This document shows, in pieces, positions 35,694 through 46,773 of a stretch of DNA of 64,000 nt (its first letter is position 1; each line of letters starts with the position of its first letter). Made by a program: the position numbers and the translations under genes. The notes beneath the pieces are model-generated. The model saw only the letters and a list, made by a program, of their open reading frames with translations. It was not told the DNA's origin and ran no database searches. This DNA comes from Ciona savignyi. Its lineage: Eukaryota; Chordata; Ascidiacea; Phlebobranchia; Cionidae. Location of the stretch: positions 366,973 to 430,972 of the forward strand of contig CH003205.1 of NCBI GenBank assembly GCA_000149265.1. The letters are read 5' to 3'.

Positions 35694-36332
35694 GGTAGAA
35701 GCTGCATGGCATCGAGGAATTCCTAGGAGAGAGTGTTTCATGCGGAACGACAAAAAGAAAAAAGATTTTTTTGCAGTCCACCGACCACGTCGTCTGCTAA
35801 GTTGAGCAATGGCGTTGGTTTCATTTTATAACCTTTCTCACTACTTTTGTTTTACAGGAAAACATTTAAAATATTTGATTGACCTTCGTTCAATAGATTG
35901 CGCATAAAGAATGTCTGTGAGTACATTTATATACCGTAAATCATAGCATAGGCCTGTGTACGGTTACTTTAGTTCGTAGGGAGAAATACCAAAATAGTTA
36001 CAGCTAGGCCTGTGGTATATGTTAGTAAATTTGGCTTACGCAATAGCCTACTAGCCTATTCAGTTAGCATACAGAATAGACCTAATCAAACAGAATGTTT
36101 TGTTAAAGGTGGTTTTATTTTAGTCTTCAGTTGTTGTCAAGTTGGAAGACAGTTTAGATAGTGAAGATGATTTTCAAACCGCACCTCCTTGTTCAAGATC
36201 CAGAAAATCTAGAAAAGCAATATGCGGTATGATGAATATAAAGGCAGCAGTTAGTAAACTGTTATTCACAGATTAAGTACCGGTAATATATCGATACTGG
36301 TGCAATGTACAACGACCCCGTGGTTGACTAGT

Positions 36333-36430
36333 TGGGTTAGGATTAGTGTTCAGGTAGAGATTAGCGTTAAGGTTGGGGTTAGAGTTGAGATTAGTGTTGG
36401 GGTTGAGATTATCGTTAGAGCTTAGAGTTA
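36333..36430 (+). repeat. Telomere-like degenerate repeat inside MULE
   Basis: Run of variants of ggttag/gagattagcgtt ('gttgggttaggattagtgtt' at its start). The same block occurs in copy 2 at about 59969-60069, so it predates the split of the copies. Confidence 0.6.
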
Positions 36431-36449
36431 GTTTTCACACAAATAGTGT

Positions 36450-36535
36450 ATAGGATAGGATAGAAAATATATTCATGTTTATCCCTGTGAATTGGAAAAC
36501 CAAGGGAATTAACACATGGGCAATCGTCAGATCAT
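36450..36535 (-). repeat. SINE-1 3' end fragment inside MULE
   Basis: Reverse complement of the SINE-1 tail and 3' body (aggataggata tail, then 'acacatgggcaatcgtcaga'), truncated at 36535. The same truncated fragment lies in copy 2 near 60091-60176, so it is older than the copies' separation. Confidence 0.75.
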
Positions 36536-39500
36536 ATTGTAGTAGCATTTTTCTATATAGTACCCATAAGTTGTTTTTTTTGTATTTCAAATGTTTAAAT
36601 TTATTTTTTATTTAGAAAAAGGTCCTGAGGATAATATTAAAGAATTTTTACATTTTAATAATTTGGAAGAAGCACTACCTTGGGTTGCTTCTTTTGAAGC
36701 TGAAAACTGCTACAGATTTGTAACAGTTCAGACAACCAAATTTCAAAAAGAAGGTAACTTGTATAAAGGTATTGCGACCAAATCTCTATTTGGTGACATT
36801 ATAATAGAATTAATTTCTTTAAAATAGCTGTTCTAGTTTTATTGATGCAACAAAATAAAAATAAAAAAGTAAGTACCCTACGACAAAAAGTTTATATTCA
36901 TTAAGGATTTAAAGGACGACTGCCGCTTTGATGATGCTTTAACTAATCTCCCATGTAAACTGCCACCAGTTTACTACTGGTTTTAAATATTTTTAAATTT
37001 TGTGCCCCTCTGAATATGATGATGCCCATAACTGGTATATATATATTTTTTTTTCGTTCTAGGCGTTAATTAGAAGTTTACACATCTTTAACATTATAGA
37101 TTTCCCAAAAAAGTTTAGACGTTGGGAGTTGACAAGCCATTTGTCAAATGGAAGTTGCAAGGAATATGTTCCATACACTCCTCTTAGCGGATCAAAAGTT
37201 CTGCATTGTCATCATGGACCAGATAGACATAAAGCTTTTAAACTGAAACAAAAAGTCGAAAGAGAGTTGGTAATATAACCTAATTAATCTTCTATATTAA
37301 ATAAATCATTGCATTGTAATATGGTACTGTACTTATGTTTTAACCAACGCCAGATCCCAGTAGTCTTTACAGGGTTCAGAACTTCCCTTTTACAAAAAAA
37401 AAATGCTCTCTGGACAAAAAGTTGTGCTTGCTTTGTTCACGAAACTCCTACTATTTTGTTCTAGATCCGCCAGAGGTTTCAACTATGCTAGACTAATATT
37501 AAATTTTTACACTAGAAAGAAAAGGATGATCATACAGAAGCTATTTCTGTCATGCGTGCCATGTATCAACCTACTAAAAAGTTGGACTGTCACGCCCGAA
37601 TAACAATGCATCAAAGGATGTACTATCCTAATTTCAAGGTGAGATTAAAGAATATGTTCAACAGACTCTAACCGTTTACTTGTGAATCCTTAGCAAGGCA
37701 TCCCCACTCAAATCAGTAATCAGGCAGATAACTCATGAACACGAAGGAAAATTCATTTTAATTTGATTTTTAGCTTGCAGCTGAATCGACTAAAAACAGC
37801 AGGACCAAAGCAATTTTGGATTTAAAACTTGCAGCTGATACCGGAAATAGAGTAATTGATGCAAAGGTGCTTATATTTCTCAACTATTCCAATGCGAAAA
37901 ACCACACTAATCACGTATTGGGAGGGCAAGATGGTATATCTCAGACCATGGATAAACGAATTGCACAACTGATTAACAATTATGTTATGGAAGGAATTAA
38001 AAACGTCGACGAAATGCGACGTATATTAAAATTAAAAGTACAAACTGATAGCACACTGTTCCCAGAAGGAAAATCTGTAAATATTGAAAACCGGCGATAT
38101 TTTCCGGAACGAATAGAAATTTATACCAAAATGAATCACCAAAACATAAAAAATCGCTTTAGTGAATTGGACCAAGTTAATGTGGAACATATGGTAGAAG
38201 AGTACCAAGCGAAGCATGCTGATAATAGCGTTTATTTCAGGCCACATATAAAAAATACCCTGTATAATATAGATGTTATCAACAGCAATATCCCCAAAAA
38301 TGGCGATGTTAAAATACCAACAGATTATAGTGAACAGACATTACTATTTGTCTACCAAACTGAATTTCAAAAGCATCTGTTAAATCTGTATGGCAATTAT
38401 TGGTGTTGCCTTGATGCAACATATAAAACTTCCAAATATGCATTGCCACTATTTTTCCTGGTCGTCAAAACCAATGTGGGCTGCCAAGTTGTGGCCACGT
38501 TCATTGTTCAAGATGAATCAAAAAAGAGCATCAAAGAAGCACTTGAGATGATTCGCTCCTGGAATCCAAAATTTAATCCACATGTTTGTTTAACCGATTT
38601 CGATAATGAAGAAATCAATGCATTAGAGGAGGTGTTTACTAGTGAGTGGTAAATTAGAAAGATATTTATTAACTTTGCACAATTCTACAATATAAAGCGA
38701 CCGATGATATTACACTAGTAACTCCGGTTTATAGTAATTTTACAGCTAAACAGTAAAACTTTAATGCCATGGTTTGGATTTTTACGGAAACAAATTTCTT
38801 AATAATGTAACAATTTTGTGTTATCGTATAAAAGTACTAATATAATATGTCTATCATTTAGATTGTTCGGTACTCTTGTGCGATTTTCATCGTAAACAAG
38901 CATGGAAACGGTGGATTGCTAAGGGAGAAAACTGCATGTCCGAACACAGCGCTGAATGTATGGAAGCTCTTAACATGGTTGCTGATGCAAGAGACACCAA
39001 GGAATTTGAATCTGCGCTGGAGTCATTAAAATTGTCAGAGCTGTGGCAAAACCAAATTTAAAAACTATATTTCAAAAATATGGTTGCCGGTGAAAGAGGT
39101 ATAAAAACCTATTTATTATAGCCATTAAAATAAAATATAAATACATATATTGGTAATTATTTTTTAACCATTTCAAGTTTTAACTAACATTTGTTTGTTT
39201 TCTAATGTATACAAACTAAACTAATTTGATGTGAGCTCTCGTAACGCAACTATTTTTTTAGCGTTGGATTTGGGGGTTTAAAAAGTACCACTTTAAATAT
39301 ACCGTGTCCACGACAACCAACGCTGTTGAAAGGTACCCTAATCCTGTTTTTCTTCTGCAAACTTTGAGTAAATAATGTTTTGCTGCTGCATCTGCTAGAG
39401 CTAAGTGCATTGCCCAAGTACAACACCTTACTGTAAACTTATACCAATTTGACAGTACTTGTGTTTTTATTACATGCAATATTTTAGTATCAATTTTAAT

Positions 39501-40387
39501 CAAATTGCAAAAAAATCAAGTTTGAATGATGGTTTTAATAGCAAATTACCTAGTTTTGTTTCAGGCAAAACCGAGATCTTAAAGAACGTTTTTTGTCAAA
39601 AAACAACAAATTCATTCTCTGGGCTCTTATCTTCGTTAATGGAGGATTATTTTCCTGCTCGCCAATCTCGGTAATATTGAATAATTGTTTGTTCTTTCTT
39701 TTGTAAAATTCCAGTCTTGTAATATTTTGTACTAAGATGTTCTAATTAAGATGTTTTTTTATGTCCTCATTAGTGAAGAAATTTTCTGACACCATCCCAT
39801 CGTATCTTAAAGAAAGACCAAATTGGTTTATTACTCATATGATGTCAACTCTCGAGTCTTGTAAACACATTCCCACACGACATGCATCAATGTTATCTAA
39901 AGATGGAATGTTCACATTTTTCAGTGAATCGAAAATGTACTTCTGGAGGGAATATATACTGTCAATGGCGCAGTTGGGAAAGATCGCTTTTACCATGCAA
40001 GCATATGTGCTCCATTTTAAACAATGAAATGTGGTCATGGGGAAAAATGCCACAGCTCTATTGTAATTCCGCTTTTAATTGCAAATGCTGTTTCTTTGCT
40101 TAATAATATTAATCCTGAAAATGTTGTATATGACATTAAGCTTATGAAGAATCACCTCTTGGTAAGTTTAACTGAGCAAAATGTTTTGGATGTATTCCCA
40201 TTCTTTTATATTAATGTGCAAGTTCATTTTGCATGTACACATTTACAAAAGGCAAATTACTTGATACTTTGGTTTGGCTATTTATTTATTAATACAATAC
40301 TTCTGCACAGCATGCCAGAGCAATCAAAACACACGTTTTCGTGTTCGCACCTCTATAATAGGTGGTAAATTGTCTCAAAATGACATC

Positions 40388-40847
40388 ACATCATGCAGGG
40401 CCGGTTTTAGGCCGATTTGACCGATTAGATCAAATTGGGCCCCGCACCTTGAAGGGGCCCCGCGCTAGCGGGGTCTTTCTGTATTACGAGGTTTAAAATA
40501 CTACTGAAACGTAAAATAGAAAGTGAAATAATATTCTTTCTCATAATATCAATTTGTTATGCATCGTAATACGTCAAATTCAATTTCTGTGTCCGCCTGT
40601 TACGTCATAATAAATATGGTTGCTAAACAATATATATGTTTGGAAGTAAAACAATATATCGTAAATAAGCATCCACATTACCTTTAATTTGTTTTATAGC
40701 AAGTATTAAATGTCTATTTTTTCTAGTTTGTATGTACTGGTATGTATGATATATAAACACCCATCAATTTTGCTATGAAGAGTAGGGGCCCCGCCATCAC
40801 ATTTCTAATTGGGCCCCGCGGTTCCTAGCACCGGGCCTGACATCATG
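40388..40847. mobile_element. hAT-type MITE, 444 bp, inserted in MULE copy 1
   Basis: Element 40396-40839 with ends cagggccggttttaggccga and ...tcctagcaccgggcctg (imperfect inverted repeats), GC-rich subterminal 'gggccccgc' words, and perfect 8-bp duplication acatcatg at 40388-40395 and 40840-40847. MULE copy 2 has a single acatcatg at the same position (63675-63690 region), giving a natural empty site. Confidence 0.9.
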
Positions 40848-41473
40848 TCACCAATACATGGTGACGGGCGCATTATTTGTGCCAGGGTAACATGCACACT
40901 CTTCATAAGTGTTAGCACTTCAAAAGTCCAAAAGTGATGTGTTTGTCATGCTATCCTTGTGGTAGCGGCGCGACTTGTATTGTGCCAGAGACAAAGATTG
41001 CACCTAAAGCAACCACTATGTGGTAGCACCTGGCAGACTGGGCTTAAGTAGAATTTAGTAACAAACAGTTATGAATATGGCTACAGGCGAAGAGTTCTGT
41101 AATAAAAACTCTAACGACATATTGAGAGAGCCTCCTGGGCATGTTGGAATCTCTTTCCACACTCTTTTTAAACCATTTATGTTCATTATTATAATTTTAA
41201 GGTAACAAAGTTCCGAAGAATAGTGATAGCATTTTCCATGTGTTACACCGTTCACATTCACAATATTAATATTTTGGTTTGTCTGCCTGCCTCCCTCTCA
41301 TTTCCTCCCCTGTCTTCCTTCCACCTTCTCCAGTCAAACAACTTTTTTTGTTAAGCCATCTGTAATGTTAATGTATAATTGAAAGACAAAACCGAAATAA
41401 GGATACAATTTGGAAATATTGCACTTACATAGCACCTTTGGGTATTGTCCCCTGTCTGAAAAAATGAAATCTT

Positions 41474-41785
41474 GAATTATTTATTAGGATAGGATATTCA
41501 TCTTTATCCCCGTGAATGGGAAAACCAAGGGGGTTAACACACAGGCAATCGTCAGATCACCTCGCACCCATCATCGGGTTACCGGAGCTATTGCAGTGTG
41601 TTGTATATGATAGACACGTTCCTTCAATTTGGTAGAACTCATTAATCCGCTGGGTTCATGCAATGTCCATAAAATGCCTTGCCCAAGGGCACAACCAACT
41701 AGCTAGCGACCAGTTTCGCACCTGCAACCTTTCGATTGAAAGGCGACACACTTAACCGTTAGACTAACGGACCGGGCGAATTATT
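41474..41785 (-). repeat. SINE-1 copy with target duplication, inside MULE copy 1
   Basis: Element about 41482-41777, minus orientation: tail repeats (aggata)n at the left, tRNA-like head ending 'ggaccgggc' at the right. Flanked by gaattatt at 41474-41481 and 41778-41785. Head has the box 'atggtctagcggttaag' type in the consensus, with mutations here. Confidence 0.85.
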
Positions 41786-42708
41786 ATGGTAGTCCCATTG
41801 AACTTCGCAAACAAAAGCAAATTTTGGGCTAGGAAAAATTGCTTGAAATTTCTGGGACCAATAGCATAAGGCAATGTGTAAAACTCATATTGAATGCCTT
41901 TAAAACAGATCAGTATACGTCCACTGTGATGTCATAAACTATGACTGTAAACTTGCAATGGCAGCAATTTGGAACTTTATTAGAAAAGTAGTATATTATA
42001 CAAAAGAAATCAGTCAAGACTTGAAATTGGTAAAAATAATCAAGGGGACCATCATACACGTTTAGCTGCGGACCTACAAGGTCCATAAACCATCACACTG
42101 ATTTGTTAATAAATGCAAAAAAACATTTTTTTGCCTACTTTCTAATTTTGCATTAAGGATAGAATATTAGTGTGGCTCACGGAATCTGCAAAAAATTTTA
42201 AGATGGTCACCAAGACAGAAAGGTCGGGAACCACTGCTTTAAAAGGTAATATTTATTCAAAAGAAAGTTTAAAGAAATCCCTCCTGGCAAAAAAATAATT
42301 ACCTTTTTTTCATTGAATGCCCTTCTAGACATGAACAGCGAACAGGGCTTTTTTACTTGATTACTGTAAAGAGAAAAAATTGCCAAATAAATAAAAGCCT
42401 CTTAATGTTAAACTTACTTTATATTTGGCCCCTTTTTAAGGACGGCAGCAGCTTCAATAATTATGGAGCTACTGCCGCGTACAGATATGTTTTCATTTAT
42501 TTCCATCTCTGTAAAAATAATACTGTTAACTAAAGATTAGGGTTATTTAAATAAAACTACGCTCAACTTACCAACACGTTGTCGGTGCACTGCGGAAGTG
42601 CAGATGGCGTTGTAAAAATTTAGCCTCCAAAAAGAAACTTTTTTCTTTTTGTCGTTCCGCATGAAACACTCTCCCCTAGGAATTCCTCGATGCCATGCAG
42701 CTTCTACC

Positions 42709-42717
42709 TAACCAAAG
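42709..42717 (+). repeat. Right 9-bp target-site duplication of MULE copy 1
   Basis: taaccaaag directly after the right inverted repeat; identical to 35685-35693. Confidence 0.9.
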
Positions 42718-43082
42718 TCATTGGAAAGAATAAAACGCATGACTGATTTTGTGACGAAATAAATAATGGGGACTAAATAATAAAATAGGATTACCACAGA
42801 ACTCCCCTCCAGAGAGGTACGAAACGATCAAAAAATTGGTACAACAAAACTCACGAGCAATCATAATCTGCAAAACTTGAAGGAAAATTTAGTGGCGTGT
42901 TTAGTAAGGTTGTGTCGGTGGTGTGTTGGTTTCACTAGTGGGTTCGGCTTGACTTGTGTCTGGTTTTGAAATTATGGTGTGTGAATCGGTAGTGTTGGTG
43001 GTATGCAGAGGGTGTTACGGAGTTTGCTTAAAAAAATGCTGGTTTTAGTCTGTGTATTGATACCCAGTATGCTGTTCAGTCT

Positions 43083-43790
43083 CACCCAGTATTGCCGTAC
43101 AACCTCACCCAGTATTGCCGCACAACCTCACCAAGTATTGCTGTACAACCTCACCCAGTATTGCCGCAAAACTACACCCAGTATCGACACACAACCTCAT
43201 TCGGTATTGACATGCAATCTCACCCAGTATTGCCATACAAACATACCCAGTATTGCCGTACAACCTCACCCAGTATTGACGTACAACCTCACCGAGTATT
43301 GCCATACAACATCGCCCAGTATTGCCGAACAAGCTTACCCAGTATTTCTGTACAAACTCACCCAGTATTGCCATACAACCTCACCCAGTATTGCCATACA
43401 ACCTCACCCAGTATTGCCGTACAACCTCACCAAGTATTGCCGCACAACCTCAACCAGTATTGCCGTATACCATCACCAAGTATTGCCGTACAACCTCACC
43501 CAGTATAACCGTACAACCTCAACCAGTATTGCCGTATACCATCACCAAGTATTGCCGTACAACATCACCCAGTATTGCCGTGCAACATCACCCGGTATTG
43601 CCGCACAACCTTACCCACTATTGGCACACAATCTTTCCCAGTATTGCCGGAAACATCAGACAGATTGGGATACAACCTCACTCAGTTTTGCCACATAACA
43701 TAACCTAGTATTGCCGTACAACCTTACCCAGTATTGAGACACCTCACCCAGTATTGCCCTACAACCCTACCCAGTATTGCCGTACAACAC
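43083..43790 (+). repeat. 23-bp minisatellite array
   Basis: About 30 tandem variants of cctcacccagtattgccgtac plus two bases (period 23). Because 23 is not a multiple of 3 and few units hold stops, long frames run through it: 231, 138 and 128 codons forward and 89 codons reverse, all with the same 23-residue cycle (for example TQYCRTTSPSIAVQPHPVLP). I treat these frames as a by-product, not a gene, although a secreted repeat protein cannot be excluded: the 43003 frame begins with a hydrophobic stretch (SLLKKMLVLVCVLIPSMLFS) that looks like a signal peptide. Confidence 0.9.
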
Positions 43791-44085
43791 GCAGTTCAGT
43801 GTCTACACAAAACTAGTCTAGTGATGCTATAATGTCAGCACACAATCTTACCTAGTAGCAGCAAACGACTTCTACGATGTTGTCACAGACATCTTCGGCC
43901 ACAGTATTAGCAGGCAACCTTAACCGGTCACTTAACATTTTACTAATACCTGTACTTTTGGTAGTTTAATATGTACCACACTAAAATAACGGTAACTGCC
44001 CAATTAAACATGCTAAAATGGAATTCTAACTAATCCTCCGAAGCTTTTCAGGCTTCACCAACGTACGCTACCACACACTGTTTAA

Positions 44086-44262
44086 TCTGAAAATAAATCA
44101 TGCGTAACCATTGCGATGATTTTATAAAATATGGCGATCAACCATAATATGCTTAATCGCCGTACCATGTGGTATGAAAATACGACCATGGCTGCATACT
44201 ATGCGCTAATCATGCCAAACCATGTCCCATACTATGGGCTAATCCGTAACGAATCGGGTGTT
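44086..44262 (-). repeat. MITE-like end, inverted partner of 17383-17560
   Basis: Reverse complement of the 17383 block with its sharp edge 'taacgaatcgggtg' at 44262, abutting an R1 repeat copy. Confidence 0.55.
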
Positions 44263-44930
44263 TTTTAACAAAATACTGTTTTGGTTTTTAACGTCCCAAG
44301 GAAATTCCCCTGGATTTATCACCCAAAATTTCGGTTTCTGCATATCTGGACCGTGTTGTCTGACAAAGTTATATTGCGATTCCATTACCCCTTTTGGTAG
44401 ATGTCGGGTCCACAAAACATATCTGTCACAATTATGGTTTAGAAATAAATCTTCATTTTTAGGGCATTTCCTAAGGTAATTTTTTTCTTTCTTCTAAGTC
44501 AGTGGTTCTTAAACTTTTTCAGTCGCTCCCCCCTTAGGATCTGTGATTCATGCTCACGCCTCACCTACTCAAAAATCAAATTTGCGAAAAATAGAACAAT
44601 AATTTATTTGCCATTAACCTCATGCTCGCGCCCCCCTTAAGAAGCTTTCACGCCCCCCAAAGGGGGGCGCGCCCCCCAGTTTAAGAACCCCTGTTCTAAG
44701 TGGTAAAGCAGTTGCTAATGCACTTACATTTCACCAAGTATGATTAAAATTAAAGCAGCCGTTCAAGCGCTATGCCCAAAAAAACTAAATTTTTAGGAAA
44801 AATACCGTTTTGGTTTTTAACGTCCCTGGTTTCTGCAAATCAAGACCATGTTGTCTAACAAATTACCAAGTTTTATTGTGATTCCATTATTCCTTTTGGC
44901 AGATGTCGGGTCCACAAGCCATGCCTGTCA
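44263..44930 (+). repeat. Repeat unit R1, two copies split by a MITE
   Basis: Copies at about 44263-44450 and 44745-44925 match the units at 11.7-12.65 kb ('ttttggtttttaacgtccc', 'gcgattccattaccccttt', 'ggtagatgtcgggtccacaa'). A hAT-type MITE lies between them. Confidence 0.65.
44492..44701. mobile_element. hAT-type MITE, 194 bp
   Basis: Element 44500-44693: cagtggttcttaaacttttt at the left and ...agtttaagaacccctg at the right, GC-rich interior with 'cgccccccaaaggggggcg' hairpin, perfect 8-bp duplication ttctaagt at 44492-44499 and 44694-44701. Confidence 0.9.
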
Positions 44931-44989
44931 AGCGTTTGATGAAAAAAAAACGGACAAACAAAAGTGCGCAAAACTCTCCGTTCACAAAT

Positions 44990-45540
44990 GTCCTAATATC
45001 TCTTTAATCATGCGATACTAGTATGAGCGTAAAATCAAAACCAACTAAAATCTCAAACCATCTAGCACACTGCCCGTACTTTCCCTTTGAAGACCATAAC
45101 CAGCTCAATAACGCATTGTCCGTTCGTAAACGAAAATTTCGGTCCAGATTTCTTCTATGGATGAACTGCATTTTACCGAAAAGTTGTTGCCCGGCGTTTT
45201 TACATTTGGCTTCGTCGCAAAAAACTTTAAGCGCACGACGTTTCAATGTGTCGTAATCTTCGTCTTGTAGCGCCCCTACTGGTTCTCGCAGTTTAACTTT
45301 CATTGCATCTGGCACAATTTATAAAAATGTATGTGTTCGAGCTTGCCCACTTGCATTAACACTGGTACAATAGCTCTCGAATTCAGCTAGAAAAGAAGCA
45401 ACATTTTATCCTTGCCGAGACTTCGATGGTGGATAAAAGAAATTCATCGTAGTATAAAAAAAATCTAAAATCTTCTTCAAATCTACAGGTCTTTCTGTGG
45501 TCTCCAGTTGTAACAATTTTAGGGTTCGTGTATAAAACCT
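44990..45540 (-). mobile_element. Ty3/gypsy remnant: gag fused to RNase H region
   Basis: Minus-strand frame 45315-45004 reads MPDAMKVKLREPVGALQDED, DYDTLKRRALKVF (gag capsid-like), then without break LRTDNALLSWLWSSKGKYGQ and ARWFEILVGFDFTLI, the RT/RNase H block 'LRTDHxALxWL...GQ.ARW.E.L..FDF'. Protease, RT fingers and palm are missing, so an internal deletion joined gag to the RNase H region. Upstream (to about 45470) FYPPSKSRQG-like and FLAEFESYCTSVNASGQART-like gag residues occur with a stop. A hydrophobic open frame at 45519-45722 may lie in the LTR/leader. Confidence 0.6.
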
Positions 45541-45759
45541 GGCAGTTTATGCCCAATCTTGTATTTGTAAAACCAGTAAAACCACAGCAGGATACAACCG
45601 ATTGCTAACACGTACAAATTGCGACTTACGACGGCTATACAGTTCAACACACTTACATACATAAAAAGGAGCGAACACGTGATACCACCAAAAATTTCAT
45701 GGTAAAATAGGAAAAAACGCACACGCTAATAATCAGAGGCACAACGAAGGAATTACATT

Positions 45760-46773
45760 GTTACTGCACATGTCGTCGTTATCAAATTCCTTATAACATG
45801 ACCACAGGCTTTAACGTTCCCAAAAAGTCCCTTTCTCACGATACTACCATGCTTTTCTTTGTTTGAGCTACAGCTATGGATTAATTATACAGTTTAGAAT
45901 CGTGGCTCTTATACTGAATTAACTAATATCTGCGTGTTTGGTGGCAAAACCAACCTTACGGGAAGTTTTCGGATTATCGGAGTCATATTGGACTATTAGC
46001 AATAGGAAATCGTCTGATCAGATTTATTGCAACAAGTTCAACTTCTACGAACCCCAACACTTCTTTAATTTTTCCATTATATCTCAACGATATATCTTCT
46101 GGTTAATAATTTCGATGGTAATGTCATCAGACATATTACTGCAAAGGGTGAGCCAGAAGCAAAAAATGGAAATCCAAAATAAACTGCACGATACAATACA
46201 ATCCACAGATTTTTAAACACGGTTGGCGAAACAGTTTATACTTTATCTCTCGTCTTTTCAGAGTCACCTAATTCTGAAACATTTTCTTTACAGCGACCAC
46301 CTGCGAACAGTGCTGAATTAGTGAATTCTGCTTTTCGCGAGCATATATGTGATTTCTATAGCTCGGTTTGGAAATTAATGACGTGCCAGCTTGTTTGTTA
46401 TGATCTATTTACATATCTTCAGCAGGCAATACATTCAAAACAACGAGTTAAAGATGAAATCTTACTTAATAATTCTATCGAAGTCATATATTGCATGCAA
46501 TAGAATATAAATATTGAGGTGTTCTCCCTGCGAATGGAAAAAACGAAGGGGGCTTTAATATACACAAATTGTTAGATTACCACGTCTTTACTGTACGCAG
46601 TTATTTTAATGTGTCATTACGACGTTTTTACTGTTTTTATTACTTCAGCTTATTATTGTGTGGCAAGTTGCCTTTTTCACGGACAGCCGGCCAGCAGCTT
46701 GCGGGTACAACCTTTACAGATCTTTCAGAAAAATATATTCCATTTAGACAAAAACATTTAAAATAGAACTTAC
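45760..46773. other. Unresolved; probable 3' end of the p24 gene
   Basis: The last exon of the p24/TMED gene must lie here or further left. Candidates after AG on the minus strand near 46717 or 46706 give short tails (ICKGCTRKLLAGCP or VVPASCWPAVREKGN...). Degenerate SINE-1 3' sequence lies at about 46515-46580 (minus orientation). Nothing else recognised. Confidence 0.35.

Larger units (their letters stand above)
35911..40110 (+). pseudogene. MULE transposase with CaRF-like N-terminus and SWIM finger (copy 1)
   Basis: Exon model: 35911-35916 (ATG TCT), 36124-36226, 36616 to about 36770, 37063-37269, 37516-37638, 37774-38641, 38862-39098, 39262-39332, 39565-39670, about 39760 onward. The N-terminal part has CHHGPDRHKAFKLKQK and KLDCHARITMHQRMYYPNFK, and NIENRRYFPERIEIYTKMNH, resembling the domain of calcium-responsive transcription factor. 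The MULE core follows: YWCCLDATYKTSKYALPLFF (first Asp), VCLTDFDNEEINALEEVF (second Asp), then across an in-phase intron NCSVLLCDFHRKQAWKRW and STTTNAVERQNRDLKER. The SWIM finger is near 39965-40060. Lesions relative to copy 2: a 2-bp loss in the 38862 exon, a 1-bp gain in the 39565 exon, a 24-bp loss removing the acceptor at about 39760, and Cys to Trp in the SWIM finger (CQW instead of CQC). The junction after the 36616 exon is uncertain. Confidence 0.75.
35694..42708 (+). mobile_element. Mutator-like DNA transposon (MULE), complete copy 1, 7,015 bp
   Basis: Terminal inverted repeats of 71 bp, left at 35694-35764 and right at 42638-42708, differ at one base (ggagag versus gggagag); they begin ggtagaagctgcatggcatc. 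A perfect 9-bp duplication, taaccaaag, flanks the element. Inside, on the plus strand, is an intron-split transposase (35911 to about 40100). Later insertions sit inside: a hAT-type MITE (40396-40839) and a SINE-1 (41482-41777); an older SINE-1 3' fragment (about 36450-36535) and a telomere-like repeat (36333-36430) are shared with copy 2. The ends are intact, so it could be mobilised in trans, but its own transposase is broken. Confidence 0.9.

Noticed and set aside
36333..36430. Interstitial telomere
   Set aside because: Units are too irregular and lie inside the MULE in both copies, so they are part of the transposon.
39258..39503. Minus-strand 81-codon frame repeated at 62598-62843
   Set aside because: Conserved only because both lie in MULE copies; antisense to transposase exons.
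43105..43374. Minus-strand repeat protein frame
   Set aside because: Also a by-product of the stop-free minisatellite.
43092..43508. 138-codon open frame as a separate gene
   Set aside because: Same 23-bp minisatellite read in another frame; not independent evidence of a gene.
43083..43790. CRISPR array
   Set aside because: Units are contiguous tandem repeats without unique spacers, in an animal genome.
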